Shown piece after piece: positions 20,469 to 30,200 of a stretch of DNA of 64,000 nt. The notes under the pieces were generated by a model. The model did not search any database and was not told where the DNA came from. It saw only the letters and a program-made list of their open reading frames with translations. The number at the start of each line of letters is the position of its first letter. Within the stretch, counting starts at the first letter, position 1. The translations under genes and the position numbers were made by a program. Where the stretch lies: contig JAHJQZ010000090.1 in assembly GCA_018818925.1 (NCBI GenBank), positions 1-64,000 on the forward strand. Direction: 5' to 3'. Source of the DNA: Alphaproteobacteria bacterium. Its GTDB lineage: Bacteria > Pseudomonadota > Alphaproteobacteria > Rhizobiales > Devosiaceae.

Positions 20469-20656
20469 AACCGTCTTTCGTACGTTTCGGATGGCACGGC
20501 GCGCAGAATCGGCCACGGCCTCCCCCACGCTAAATCCATTGAACTGTTTTACTGTTTTTTTAACCAAGGGCAAGGCCCCGCGCGCTCTTGGGTTACCAAA
20601 TGATTGTGGGCGGTGCAATCGCGCAACAAGCCGGGGAATACCCACACCCGCCGGGC

Positions 20657-21769
20657 TCACACGATGTCGTTGATCACGGTGAAAAGCATCAGCCCCGTCA
20701 CCAGGATCAGCCCGATCCGGAAACCGATCTCCTGCACCCGCGGGCTCAGCGGCCGCCGCAGCGCCACCTCGAAGGCGTAGTAGAGCAGATGTCCGCCGTC
20801 GAGCAGCGGAATCGGCAACAGGTTGACCAGTCCGATATTGAGCGACAGGAGCGCCATCAGGTTGATCAGCGCCATGATGCCGAGCGTGGCCACCTCGCCC
20901 GAGACCTGCGCCACCTTGACCGGTCCGCCCAGCTGCTCGAAATCGCCGCGCCCGACGAAGAAGTCGCCGACAAAGGCCGCTGTCCGGTCGATGATGAAGC
21001 GGATTTCCTCGAAGGTCATGCCCACCGCTTCGGCCGGGCCGGGCCGGTAGAGCTCGACATCGGCGCTGCTGGTCTGGCGCGACACCCCGATCCTGCCGAT
21101 CCTGAGCGGATTGCCGAAGGCGTCGCGCACCTGCACCGGTTCCGGCACAATGACGAATTCGCGGCTCTCGCCGGCCCGCAGCACCTCGATGGTCACCGTC
21201 CGTTCGGGGCTGGTCGACACGAGACGCTGAAAATCGTTGAACCCGTGCACCGCATAGCCGTCGACCGAAACGATCCGGTCGCCCGGCTCCATCCCGGCTG
21301 ATTCGGCGACGCTGTCCGCGACCACGGTGTCGATCACCGGCGGAATGGTGTAGCGCCCGAAGCCGAGCAGCATGGCGTAAATGACGAGAAAGGCGAACAA
21401 AACGTTGGCGGCCGGACCGGCACCGACCACGGCGATGCGGCGCCAAACCGACTTGTTGACGAACAGGGCCGGCTGCAGCGCCGGATCGATGCGGGCGACC
21501 GCGTCCGCGTCGGGCTGGCTGGCCGCGTTGAGGTCGCCGAGGAAGCGCACATAGCCGCCGAGCGGGATGGCCGAAAGGCGCCAGCGCGTGCCGTGACGGT
21601 CGGTACGGCCGATCAGCTCCGGTCCGAAACCGATCGAAAAGGTGTGCACGGCAATGCCGTTCCAGCGCGCCACGAGGTAATGGCCCATCTCGTGGACGAA
21701 CACGATAACCGTCAGAACCGCCACAAAGGGCACGATATAGGTCAGCAGCCAGATGGCGAAATCGAGCAT
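20657..21769 (-). CDS. rseP: Site-2 protease RseP/RasP-type zinc metalloprotease
   Basis: This inner-membrane protease cuts transmembrane segments of anti-sigma factors and signal-peptide remnants. The 370-aa product carries the zinc motif HEMGH at residues 26-30 in the first helix, a single PDZ domain (around 125-205, with SAGMEPGDRIVSVDG) and the second active-site motif LLPIPLLDGGH before the last helices. One PDZ domain rather than the two of E. coli RseP is usual in alphaproteobacteria. The gene normally between cdsA and rseP, dxr, is missing: only a 130-bp spacer lies upstream. Confidence 0.94.
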   Translation of the reverse strand: MLDFAIWLLTYIVPFVAVLTVIVFVHEMGHYLVARWNGIAVHTFSIGFGPELIGRTDRHGTRWRLSAIPLGGYVRFLGDLNAASQPDADAVARIDPALQPALFVNKSVWRRIAVVGAGPAANVLFAFLVIYAMLLGFGRYTIPPVIDTVVADSVAESAGMEPGDRIVSVDGYAVHGFNDFQRLVSTSPERTVTIEVLRAGESREFVIVPEPVQVRDAFGNPLRIGRIGVSRQTSSADVELYRPGPAEAVGMTFEEIRFIIDRTAAFVGDFFVGRGDFEQLGGPVKVAQVSGEVATLGIMALINLMALLSLNIGLVNLLPIPLLDGGHLLYYAFEVALRRPLSPRVQEIGFRIGLILVTGLMLFTVINDIV

Positions 21770-21899
21770 TGCCCGCCCTTTTCAGTTGTCGGGGGAAACT
21801 TGTTTACCTGCACAACGCCGGATCGCAAGCCTGCCGGCGCGACGGCATGAAGAAACTGCCAATGGAGCGTCCCGGAATGAACGGCCTGCCTGACCCCGG

Positions 21900-22754
21900 T
21901 CAGGGCCATACGAGAAAACCCGCGGCGATGGCCGGCCAGCCGCCGTGCCACAGTCCGATAGCAAACAGCACCAGCGCGGCGAAACTGAGGCTGTCGAGCC
22001 GATCCATGAGCCCGCCATGGCCAGGAATGGCCTCGCCCGAATCCTTGATGCGGAAGCGGCGCTTGAGGCCGCTCTCGGCGAGATCGCCGAGCTGGCCGAC
22101 AATGGACAGGCCGATGCCGAACGCTGCCCCGATCCACCATTGCGACGGCGTCGCCAGCACCCAGACGAGCAATGCCAGGGCGCTGCCGGTGACGAGCCCG
22201 CCGATGGCGCCGGACCAGGTCTTGGACGGCGAGATGTCGGGCGACAGCTTGGCGCCGCCAAGGATCCGGCCGGTGAAATAGGCGCCGGTATCGGTCAGCC
22301 ACACCGTGGCGCCGAGAAACAGTCCGGCATGAAAGCCCCACATGTCCTCGCCCCTTATGGCGATGAGGGCGAAGACGACCGCCCCGAAAAACACGAGGCC
22401 CGCCACATCCCACCAGCGCCGGCCGCCGCCGGCCAGAAGCGCAAAACCAATGCCGAAGGAAATGACGGCCACGCCCATGACGGCGCCGAGCAGCACCTGG
22501 ATCAGGGCGCTCACCGGGATGAGCGCGGTCAGGAAGATGTCGTAGACCCGGGCGGGCCGGCCGCCGGTCATGGTCTGGAACTCGTGATGGCCGCCGGCAA
22601 AGACCGCCCCGACCAGGAGCGCGAACCAGATGCCGCCGAGAAAGAGCCCGAACAGGCTAACCGGGATCAGGATGACGGCTGAAACGATGCGCGGCCCGAG
22701 ATCGGCGCCGAACGGCCAGACCCATGCGCGCCGGCCGCCGCCCTGGCCTTTCAT
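21900..22754 (-). CDS. cdsA: Phosphatidate cytidylyltransferase
   Basis: CdsA makes CDP-diacylglycerol from phosphatidic acid and CTP, the branch point for all phospholipids. With the start at 22754 the protein has 284 aa and about eight membrane helices. The family signature is near the C terminus, in SGLKRRFRIKDSGEAIPGHG followed by GLMDRLDSL. The ATG overlaps the uppS stop (ATGA), which fixes this start over a 45-codon upstream extension that runs into uppS. The 130 bp downstream, before rseP, contain no gene. Confidence 0.93.
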   Translation of the reverse strand: MKGQGGGRRAWVWPFGADLGPRIVSAVILIPVSLFGLFLGGIWFALLVGAVFAGGHHEFQTMTGGRPARVYDIFLTALIPVSALIQVLLGAVMGVAVISFGIGFALLAGGGRRWWDVAGLVFFGAVVFALIAIRGEDMWGFHAGLFLGATVWLTDTGAYFTGRILGGAKLSPDISPSKTWSGAIGGLVTGSALALLVWVLATPSQWWIGAAFGIGLSIVGQLGDLAESGLKRRFRIKDSGEAIPGHGGLMDRLDSLSFAALVLFAIGLWHGGWPAIAAGFLVWP

Positions 22755-23512
22755 GGCGTGTCCTGCCCGAGCCCGCCGAACCGCCGGTCGCGCCGTGTGT
22801 ATTCGATGAGCATGTCGCGAAAGGCGCTCTCGTCGAAGTCGGGCCATAGCGTGTCGATGAAAATGAGCTCGGAATAGGCCGACTGCCACAAAAGGAAATT
22901 GCTGAGGCGCTGCTCGCCGCTGGTGCGCAGCACCACGTCGGGGTCCGGTACTGTACCGGTCGCCAGCGCCGCGGCAAACACTTCTGCGGTGATCGCTTCG
23001 GGATCGAGGCCCTGGTCCCGCACCTGTCGCGCCAGTGCCCGCGCCGCGTCGGCGATGTCCTGGCGGCCACCATAGTTGAAAGCGACCAAAAGCTCGAGCA
23101 CCTCGCCCCTGGCGGTCTTCCCCGTCACTTCGTCCATCAGCGCCAGCACGCCGGCATCGAGCCGGTCGCGCGACCCGAGGAACCGCACCCGGACACCGTT
23201 CTTGATCAGGCGCTTGAGATCGCTGTCAACGAACCGCCGCATCAGCGAGAACAGGAAGCTCACCTCCTGGGCCGGCCGCGTCCAGTTTTCCGAACTGAAG
23301 CTGAAGATGGTCAGATGGCCGACGCCATAGGCAATCGCGTATTCGACCAGACGCCTCAGAGCCTTGATGCCCTCGGCGTGCCCGTCGGTGCGGGGCCGGC
23401 CGCGCGCCGCCGCCCAGCGGCCGTTGCCGTCCATGGTCACGGCGAGATGGCCCGGAATGCGCAACCCGTCAGTCCGCACTGACATCTTTTCCGCCGCCAG
23501 ATCGCCTGCCAT
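22751..23512 (-). CDS. uppS: Undecaprenyl diphosphate synthase
   Basis: UppS adds eight isoprene units to farnesyl diphosphate to make the C55 lipid carrier for peptidoglycan and LPS. The 253-aa cis-prenyltransferase has the catalytic aspartate at residue 28 in AVTMDGNGRWAAARG, FSFSSENWTRP, and the C-terminal region RTSGEQRLSNFLLWQSAYSE. I start it at 23512, behind GGAGG; an ATG at 23485 is also possible, while the frame to 23560 adds nothing conserved. It couples to cdsA through an ATGA overlap. Confidence 0.94.
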   Translation of the reverse strand: MAGDLAAEKMSVRTDGLRIPGHLAVTMDGNGRWAAARGRPRTDGHAEGIKALRRLVEYAIAYGVGHLTIFSFSSENWTRPAQEVSFLFSLMRRFVDSDLKRLIKNGVRVRFLGSRDRLDAGVLALMDEVTGKTARGEVLELLVAFNYGGRQDIADAARALARQVRDQGLDPEAITAEVFAAALATGTVPDPDVVLRTSGEQRLSNFLLWQSAYSELIFIDTLWPDFDESAFRDMLIEYTRRDRRFGGLGQDTP

Positions 23513-23619
23513 CGCGCCTCCACCAACCGGTCCGGGGCTTGCCCGCCTGCATGTTCGCAAAAGTGACGACCACTTCCCTAACGCGAACGCGCCCGGCGCA
23601 ATGCCCTTGGCTCACATGC

Positions 23620-23634
23620 TTCGATTTGATCGAA
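23620..23634. repeat. Short inverted repeat after frr
   Basis: TTCGAT-TTG-ATCGAA lies 9 bp past the frr stop, within the frr-uppS spacer. It resembles a sequence in the birA-nuoN spacer (about 37843-37865). Function is unknown; it could be a weak transcript end or part of a scattered intergenic element. Confidence 0.35.
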
Positions 23635-23642
23635 ACACTGGC

Positions 23643-24203
23643 CTAGACCTGCATGATTTCCTCTTCCTTGGTGGCCAGAACGGCATCGATCTCGGCCACG
23701 CTCTCATCGGTCGCCTTCTGCACCTGTTCATGATGCTGGCGCGCTTCGTCCTGACCCATGCCGTGGTCCTTTTCGAGCTTTTTAAGCAGCTCCATGCCGT
23801 CGCGGCGGATGTGGCGCACCGCCACCCGCGCCTGTTCGGCGTAATTGTGAGCCACCTTGGTCAGGTCGCGCCGCCGCTCCTCGTTGAGCTCGGGGATCGG
23901 CACACGGATCACCGTGCCTTCGGCCGACGGATTGAGGCCGAGGCCGCTGTCGCGGATGGCCTTTTCGACCGCTTTGGTCAGGTGTTGGTCCCAGACCTGG
24001 ACGCTGAGCAGGCGCGGTTCGGGGACCGAGACCGTGGCGAGCTGGCCGACGGGCATTTTCGAGCCGTAGGCATCGACGCTCACATGCTCGAGAAGGCTCG
24101 GGCTGGCCCGCCCGGTTCTGAGCCCCGCCAACTCGTCCCTCAGCGACTGGACCGATTTTTCCATGCGTTCCGTGATGTGCTTGAGCGAGAATTCTTCTGC
24201 CAT
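23643..24203 (-). CDS. frr: Ribosome recycling factor
   Basis: RRF, with EF-G, splits ribosomes after termination. The 186-aa length is standard. Typical stretches are KHITERMEKSVQSLRDELAGLRTGRASPSLLEHV at the N terminus (helical domain), the hinge and small domain around YGSKMPVGQLATVSVPEPRLL, and LTKVAHNYAEQARVAVRHIRRDG in the last helix. The ATG at 24203 follows a GGAAAGGAAAG site. It lies 45 bp after pyrH and 130 bp before uppS. Confidence 0.96.
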   Translation of the reverse strand: MAEEFSLKHITERMEKSVQSLRDELAGLRTGRASPSLLEHVSVDAYGSKMPVGQLATVSVPEPRLLSVQVWDQHLTKAVEKAIRDSGLGLNPSAEGTVIRVPIPELNEERRRDLTKVAHNYAEQARVAVRHIRRDGMELLKKLEKDHGMGQDEARQHHEQVQKATDESVAEIDAVLATKEEEIMQV

Positions 24204-24248
24204 GGTGCTTTCCTTTCCCCTGTTTCGCGCCTGCCGGTCCGGCCGGTA

Positions 24249-24962
24249 TCAGCCGACCCTTGTGCAGGGCGTCGTCCCCCCAAGGACGCCGCTAAGGCCC
24301 TGTTCGTTGTCGAGGGCATAAACGATTATTGGCAAGCGGTTGTCGCGCGCAAGCGCAAAGGCGGCCGTATCCATCACCCTGAGATTGCGCCGGATCACCT
24401 CGTCATAGCCGATGGCGTCGAAACGCCTGGCATGCGGATTGGTCGCCGGATCGGCGTCATAGACGCCGTCGACCTTGGTGCCTTTCAACAGCACGTCGCA
24501 TTTGAGTTCGACCGCCTTGAGCGCCGCCGCCGTGTCGGTGGTGAAGAATGGGCTGCCGGTGCCGCCGGCGCACAAAAGAACGGCGCCGTTTTCAAGCGCG
24601 GCGATGCCGGCCCGCTGGGTGAACGTCTCCGCGATGGTCGGCATGGAGACATTGGAAAAGACATGCGACTTGCCACCGAGTCGGCGGATGGCGTCGCCCA
24701 GCGCCAGCGAGTTGATCACCGTCGCCAGCATGCCCATCTGGTCGCCGGTCACGCGGTCGCCACCCGAGGCGGCTACGGCCATGCCGCGAAAGATGTTGCC
24801 GCCGCCGATGACGATGGCGATCTCGATGCCGGTCCGGGCCAGTTCGACGATCTGCCCGGCCACCTTGTTAAGGAAATCCGATTCGATGCCGCTGGATTGA
24901 TCGCCGGCCAGCGCTTCGCCGGAAACCTTGAGTAGCACCCGCTTGTAGTCCGAAACCGCCAT
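24249..24962 (-). CDS. pyrH: Uridylate kinase
   Basis: PyrH phosphorylates UMP to UDP as a hexamer, usually activated by GTP and inhibited by UTP. The 237-aa amino-acid-kinase fold protein has KRVLLKVSGEALAG at the N terminus, IAIVIGGGNIFRG, the GDQMGMLATVINSLAL stretch, and LCAGGTGSPFFTTDTAAALKAVEL. The start at 24962 gives MAVSDYKR. It is in the conserved order rpsB-tsf-pyrH-frr; a 192-bp spacer without a visible gene separates it from tsf. Confidence 0.96.
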   Translation of the reverse strand: MAVSDYKRVLLKVSGEALAGDQSSGIESDFLNKVAGQIVELARTGIEIAIVIGGGNIFRGMAVAASGGDRVTGDQMGMLATVINSLALGDAIRRLGGKSHVFSNVSMPTIAETFTQRAGIAALENGAVLLCAGGTGSPFFTTDTAAALKAVELKCDVLLKGTKVDGVYDADPATNPHARRFDAIGYDEVIRRNLRVMDTAAFALARDNRLPIIVYALDNEQGLSGVLGGTTPCTRVG

Positions 24963-25154
24963 TGCCGCACCTGTTCTTCGGCGCGACGCGGATCCGCTGA
25001 ATCGCCTGCGCGCACTTTGTTTGCCGCCCGACCTGATCCGGGGCCAGCCCGGGCGGAGCCGGCGCCCCGGCCAAGCAAATGGGCCGGCGCGACGGAGCCG
25101 ACCCGAAGATCGCCGTCCGGAGCGGCCGCCGTGAAGACCGCCGCGCGCCGAACG

Positions 25155-26087
25155 CTAATTCTTGTTAGCCGCTTCCGCAACCTCGGCGGCAAAGTCCGAT
25201 TGCCGTTTCTCGACGCCTTCGCCGAGCACGAAGCGAACGAAGCCGGTGACCCTGATCGGCGCGCCGGCGTCCTTTTCCGCCGCCTTGACGGCGTCGGCGA
25301 CCTTGGTTTCGCCGTCGATCACGAAAGTCTGTGCGAGAAGGCAGACCTCTTCGTAGTACTTGCGTATGCGGCCCTCGACCATCTTTTCGGCGATCTCGGC
25401 CGGCTTGCCCGACATCATCGCCTGCTCCTTGAAGATGGCGCGCTCGTGGGCGACGATTTCGGCCGACAACTCGTCCGGATTGACCGCGAGCGGGCTCGGG
25501 CTGGCAGCCGCCACATGCATGGCGAGCTGGCGGCCGAAGGCTTCGAGCACCGCCTTGTCGCCAGTCGATTCGAGACCGACCAGGATGCCGATCTTGCCAA
25601 GATTGGGCGCCACCGCGGCATGGACATAGGTGCCGACCACGCCGACCGGCACGCTGAGCGCCGCGGCGCGGCGCAGCGTCATGTTTTCGCCGATCCTGGA
25701 TATGGCCTCGGTGACCTCGCCCTCGACCGTGCGGCCGGTACCCGGGAAATCACCCGCCTTGACCGCCTCGACCGAACCGTTTGTCGTGAGCGCCACTTCG
25801 GCGATGGCGCGCACCAGCGCCTGGAATGCCTCGTTGCGGGCGACGAAGTCGGTTTCGGAATTGAGCTCGATGACGACGGCCTTGGCGCCGGCGCTGGCTA
25901 CGCCGATCAGGCCTTCGGCCGCGACGCGGTCGGCCTTCTTGGCCGCCTTGGCGAGGCCGCGGCTTCTGAGCCAGTCGACCGCCGCTTCCATGTCGCCGTC
26001 GGTTTCAACCAGGGCTTTCTTGCAATCCATCATGCCGACGCCCGTCATCTCGCGCAGTTCCTTGACCTGCTGGGACGTGATAGCCAT
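25155..26087 (-). CDS. tsf: Elongation factor Ts
   Basis: EF-Ts exchanges GDP for GTP on EF-Tu. The 310-aa product begins [26 protein letters not shown], the family signature, followed by the core domain with TDFVARNE and the coiled-coil subdomain. The start at 26087 is preferred over an upstream frame to 26126 because it gives the canonical N terminus. Its gene lies 57 bp after rpsB and is expected to be co-transcribed with it. Confidence 0.96.
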   Translation of the reverse strand: MAITSQQVKELREMTGVGMMDCKKALVETDGDMEAAVDWLRSRGLAKAAKKADRVAAEGLIGVASAGAKAVVIELNSETDFVARNEAFQALVRAIAEVALTTNGSVEAVKAGDFPGTGRTVEGEVTEAISRIGENMTLRRAAALSVPVGVVGTYVHAAVAPNLGKIGILVGLESTGDKAVLEAFGRQLAMHVAAASPSPLAVNPDELSAEIVAHERAIFKEQAMMSGKPAEIAEKMVEGRIRKYYEEVCLLAQTFVIDGETKVADAVKAAEKDAGAPIRVTGFVRFVLGEGVEKRQSDFAAEVAEAANKN

Positions 26088-26144
26088 GTCAAAAATCCTT
26101 GTTGTTTCGGCCGGTTTCAGCCGCACCCGTTTGCCGGGCTGACG

Positions 26145-26984
26145 TTACGATTCCGTGACGGTGGTGCCCGCCACCGCCGGTTCGACCGAAGCCGCGTCGG
26201 CCATCGTGGCGTCATCGGCCGGGGCATCCTCGGCGGAAAGAGCCGGCTCCTCGATCACCTCCTCGGCGGCGCCGAGATCCATGCCGGCCGCGCTCGAGGA
26301 GCGCGAGATGCCGTCGATGGCGGCGCGCGAGATCAGCGCGCAGTAAAGCTCGATGGCGCGCGAGGCGTCGTCATTGCCCGGAATGGCGAAATCGACAATG
26401 TCCGGGTCGCAGTTGGAATCAACGATGGCCACGACCGGAATGCCGAGGCGCCGCGCTTCCTTGATGGCGATCGCTTCCTTGTTGGTGTCGATGACGAACA
26501 ACAGGCTCGGCAGATTGCCCATGTCCTTGATGCCGCCGAGGTCGCGCTCCAGCCGCTCCATTTCGCGGGAAAGGTTGAGGCGTTCCTTCTTGGTCAGCCC
26601 CTGCATGCCCTCGGCTTCCAGGGCCTCGAGCTCGCGCAGGCGGGCGATCGACTTGGAGATGGTCTGCCAATTGGTCAGCATGCCGCCGAGCCAGCGCGAA
26701 TTGACGAAATACTGGGCGCAGCTCCTGGCCGCTTCGGCCACCACCGGCGCCGCCTGGCGCTTGGTGCCGACGAACAGCACGCGGCCGCCATCGGCGACCG
26801 TATCGGAGACGATCTGCAGCGCCCGGTGCAGCATCGGCACGGTCTGGGACAGATCGAGGATGTGGATGTCGTTGCGGACACCAAAGATGAATGGCTCCAT
26901 CTTCGGGTTCCAGCGGTGCTTCTGATGGCCGAAGTGAATGCCGGCCTCGAGCAGTTGACGCATGGAAAATTCGGGCAATGCCAT
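26145..26984 (-). CDS. rpsB: 30S ribosomal protein S2
   Basis: S2 binds the 30S subunit late in assembly, next to S1. The 279-aa protein starts [21 protein letters not shown] after a strong AAAGGAG site, and contains [20 protein letters not shown] and ALYC-type C-terminal sequence. A long frame extending upstream to 27227 is not coding. The last about 40 residues are an acidic Ala/Glu/Asp-rich tail absent from E. coli S2, as I recall for many Hyphomicrobiales S2 proteins. A good sigma-70-like promoter at 27118-27146 would give a leader of roughly 125 nt, long enough for feedback control. Confidence 0.95.
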   Translation of the reverse strand: MALPEFSMRQLLEAGIHFGHQKHRWNPKMEPFIFGVRNDIHILDLSQTVPMLHRALQIVSDTVADGGRVLFVGTKRQAAPVVAEAARSCAQYFVNSRWLGGMLTNWQTISKSIARLRELEALEAEGMQGLTKKERLNLSREMERLERDLGGIKDMGNLPSLLFVIDTNKEAIAIKEARRLGIPVVAIVDSNCDPDIVDFAIPGNDDASRAIELYCALISRAAIDGISRSSSAAGMDLGAAEEVIEEPALSAEDAPADDATMADAASVEPAVAGTTVTES

Positions 26985-27117
26985 TGTTGCAGGCTCCTTT
27001 ACCGGTTGTGCCGCCGCAAGCGTTGTGTCCGGGTCGTCCCGGCACCGGTAGGACGGATCGGCATTGACCCGGCCGCGCCTGCGTGTGAATTGGTCCGCGC
27101 CGAATGCGGACGCGCGC

Positions 27118-27146
27118 CCTATAGACGATTGGCCCGACGCTGGCAA
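27118..27146 (-). promoter_or_regulatory. Sigma-70-type promoter for rpsB-tsf
   Basis: On the minus strand TTGCCA (27146-27141) and TATAGG (27123-27118) are spaced by exactly 17 bp. Transcription would start near 27110 and leave an untranslated leader of about 125 nt before rpsB. The rest of the 306-bp dnaE-rpsB spacer (26985-27290) shows no gene. Confidence 0.6.
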
Positions 27147-27290
27147 GCTGTCCGCAGCGGATACCGCGGCGCGCGAGGGGGCGCCAGGGCCGACGGGAAG
27201 TCTGGCGAGCGACACAGCCGTCCGCAACGCGCCCGTCCGTCGCGGACAGGCGAAATGATCGGCGCGACCGCGCGCGCATGACGATACGCC

Positions 27291-30200
27291 CTATTGCAGC
27301 CTGGCGTCGATCACCCCGTCGCTGGCGCGAATGGCGCCGGCCAGTTCACTCGTCACCCGGTAGTGGCCGGGCAGTTCGATTTCGAATTCGCGGGCGCCGC
27401 GGTCGCGAATGACGACCAGGCTCACCGTGCCCTCGCCGCCCGGCCTGAGCTGCGCCTTGATCGGCGCGAGGCAGTCCGGTTCTCCGACGAACACCGTCAG
27501 CCGCCGACCGAGCCGTTCCGCCGCGTCGGCCAGTTCGCGCGCCCCAATGAGCCTCAGGCCTATCCCGTCCGGGCGCTGGTCGGCCTCGACCTCGAGGACG
27601 ACCGACTTGCCCAGCTCCAGATGTTCGCCGAACTGGGCGATCTGTTCGGAAAACACCAGGCACTCGTAGCTGCCGGTCGGGTCCGACAGCGTGACGATGG
27701 CCATCGGCGCCCCGCGCCGCGTCCGCCGGTCCATGCGCGCCGCCACCGTGCCGGCGAGGCGCCCTGCCGCCACGCCGCCCTCCTTGACCGCGCGCTCGAA
27801 ATCGGCCCAGCGCTGCACCCGCATGCGCTCGAACAACTCGGCATACTCGTCGAGCGGATGGCCGGACAGGTGAAAGCCGATGGCGGAAAACTCGCGCTCG
27901 AGCCGTTCGGCCAGCGGCCAGGCTGTGACGCGATCCGGCAGCGGGATGGCCTGCGGCGTCCCGGTCGCGAACATGTCGACAATGCCGTCGGTAAGGTTGG
28001 ACTGGGTGCGCTGCGCCGTCCCGAGGATGGCGTCGATCACGGCGAACACCTTTTCACGCCGCGCCTCGAGACAGTCGAAGGCGCCGGCGTTGACGAGGGT
28101 TTCGAGCGTGCGCCGGTTGACCACCTTGGGATCGATGCGCGTGGCGAAATCGGCAAAATCGCGGAACGGCGCCGCCCCGCGCGCCGCGACCATGTGTTCG
28201 GCGACGTGCCGGCCGACGCCCTTGACCGCGCACAGCGAGTAAAACACCTTCTCGTCCTTGACCGAAAAACTGATCTCGGACTCGTTGACCGAGGGCGGCA
28301 TCAGCTCGATGTGCAGCCGGTCGGCCTCGCGCTTGAACTCGGCGAGCTTGTCGGTATTGCCCATGTCGAGCGTCATGGTCGCGGCGAGGAACTCGTGCGG
28401 GTAATGCGCCTTGAGATAGGCCGTCTGGTAGCTGACCAGGGCATAGGCCGCCGCGTGCGACTTGTTGAAACCGTAATTGGCGAATTTCGCCAAAAGCTCG
28501 AACACCTCGTTGGCCAGGCGCTTGCCGATGCCCTTTTCGACGGCGCCGGAGACGAAGCGCGATTTCTGCGCGTCCATCTCGGCCTTGATCTTCTTGCCCA
28601 TGGCACGCCGCAGCATGTCAGCCTCGCCGAGCGAATAGCCGGACAGCTCCTGGGCGATCTGCATCACCTGTTCCTGGTAGACGATGATGCCGTAAGTCTC
28701 CCTGAGGATCGGCTCCATCAGCGTGTGGGCGACCGAAGTGTCCTCCTTGCCGTGCTTGCGGTTGCAGAAGGTCGGGATGTTGTCCATCGGGCCGGGACGG
28801 TAAAGGGCGACGATGGCGATGATGTCCTCGAACACGTCGGGCTTCAGATCGAGCAGCACCCGCCGCATGCCCATGGATTCCACCTGGAACACCCCGGCGG
28901 TGTCGGCCCGCTGGTAAAGCTCGTAGGTCTTCTTGTCGTCGAGCGGGATGGTTTCGATGGAAAACGCCTTGTCGTGCGTCGCCCGTATCATGCCGACGGC
29001 CTTGTCGATGACCGTCAGCGTCTTCAGCCCGAGGAAGTCGAACTTGACCAGGCCCGCCGGCTCAACCCATTTGAGCGAATATTGGGTGACCGGCATGTCG
29101 GAGCGCGGATCCTTGTAGAGCGGCACCAGTTCCTCGAGCGGGCGGTCGCCGATGACGATGCCGGCCGCGTGAGTCGAGGCGTGACGATAAAGGCCCTCGA
29201 GGCTCTTGCCGATCTCCAGGAGCTCGGCGACGGTCTCGTCCTCGTCGCGCATCGCCTGCAGCCGCGGCTCGTTGTTGACCGCCTCGGCGATGGTCACCGG
29301 ATTGGCCGGATTGGCCGGCACCAGCTTGCAGATGCGGTCGACCTGGCCATAGGGCATCTGCAGGACGCGCCCGACATCCCTCAGCGCCGCCCGCGCCTGC
29401 AGCGTTCCAAAGGTGATGATCTGGGCGACCTGGTCGCGTCCGTATTTTTCCTGGACGTAGCGGATGACCTCCTCGCGGCGGTCCTGGCAGAAATCGATAT
29501 CGAAGTCCGGCATCGACACGCGCTCGGGATTGAGAAAGCGTTCGAACAGGAGGTTGTAGCGCAAGGGATCGAGATCGGTGATGGTCAGCGACCAGGCAAC
29601 GACCGAGCCGGCGCCCGAGCCGCGCCCCGGCCCGACGGGAATGCCCTGCGCCTTGGCCCATTTGATGAAGTCCGCAACGATGAGGAAATAGCCGGGAAAC
29701 TTCATGTCCCGGATCACCTTGATCTCGAATTCGAGTCGTTCCTCGTAGTCCGCGACGGTGCGTCCCGGCGCCAGCGCCGTATTGGCGAGCCGGACCTTCA
29801 GGCCCTCGCGCGCCTGCCGGGCCAGTTCCTCGCCTTCGGCCTGTTCGGCTTCCTCGTGCGTCAGGCCCGGCGCCGCCGCGAAGGTCGGCAGGATGGGATC
29901 GCGCGTCAACGGCCGGAAATGCACGCGCCGTGCGATCTCGACCGAATTGTCGAGCGCCTCGGGCAGATCGCCGAACAGGTCGACCATCTCGGCGCGCGTT
30001 TTGAAAAAATGCTCGGCCGAGAGCTTGCGCCGTTCCGACTGGGCGATCACCGTGCCGCCGGCAATGGCCAATAGCGCGTCATGCGCCTCGAAATCCTCCC
30101 GTTTCGGAAAGAACGGTTCGTTGGTCGCAACGATCGGCACGCCGCGGCGATAGGCGAAATCGATGAGCTCGGCCTCGACCGCCGCTTCGCCCGGCTTTCC

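Noticed and set aside
18162-21446. BamA extended to 1094 codons
   Set aside because: The upstream part is an out-of-frame reading of rseP; the signal peptide starts at 20468.
27294-30074. 926-codon open frame on the plus strand opposite dnaE
   Set aside because: It is the exact antisense of a well conserved polymerase gene, with shadow-like composition and no ribosome site or homology.
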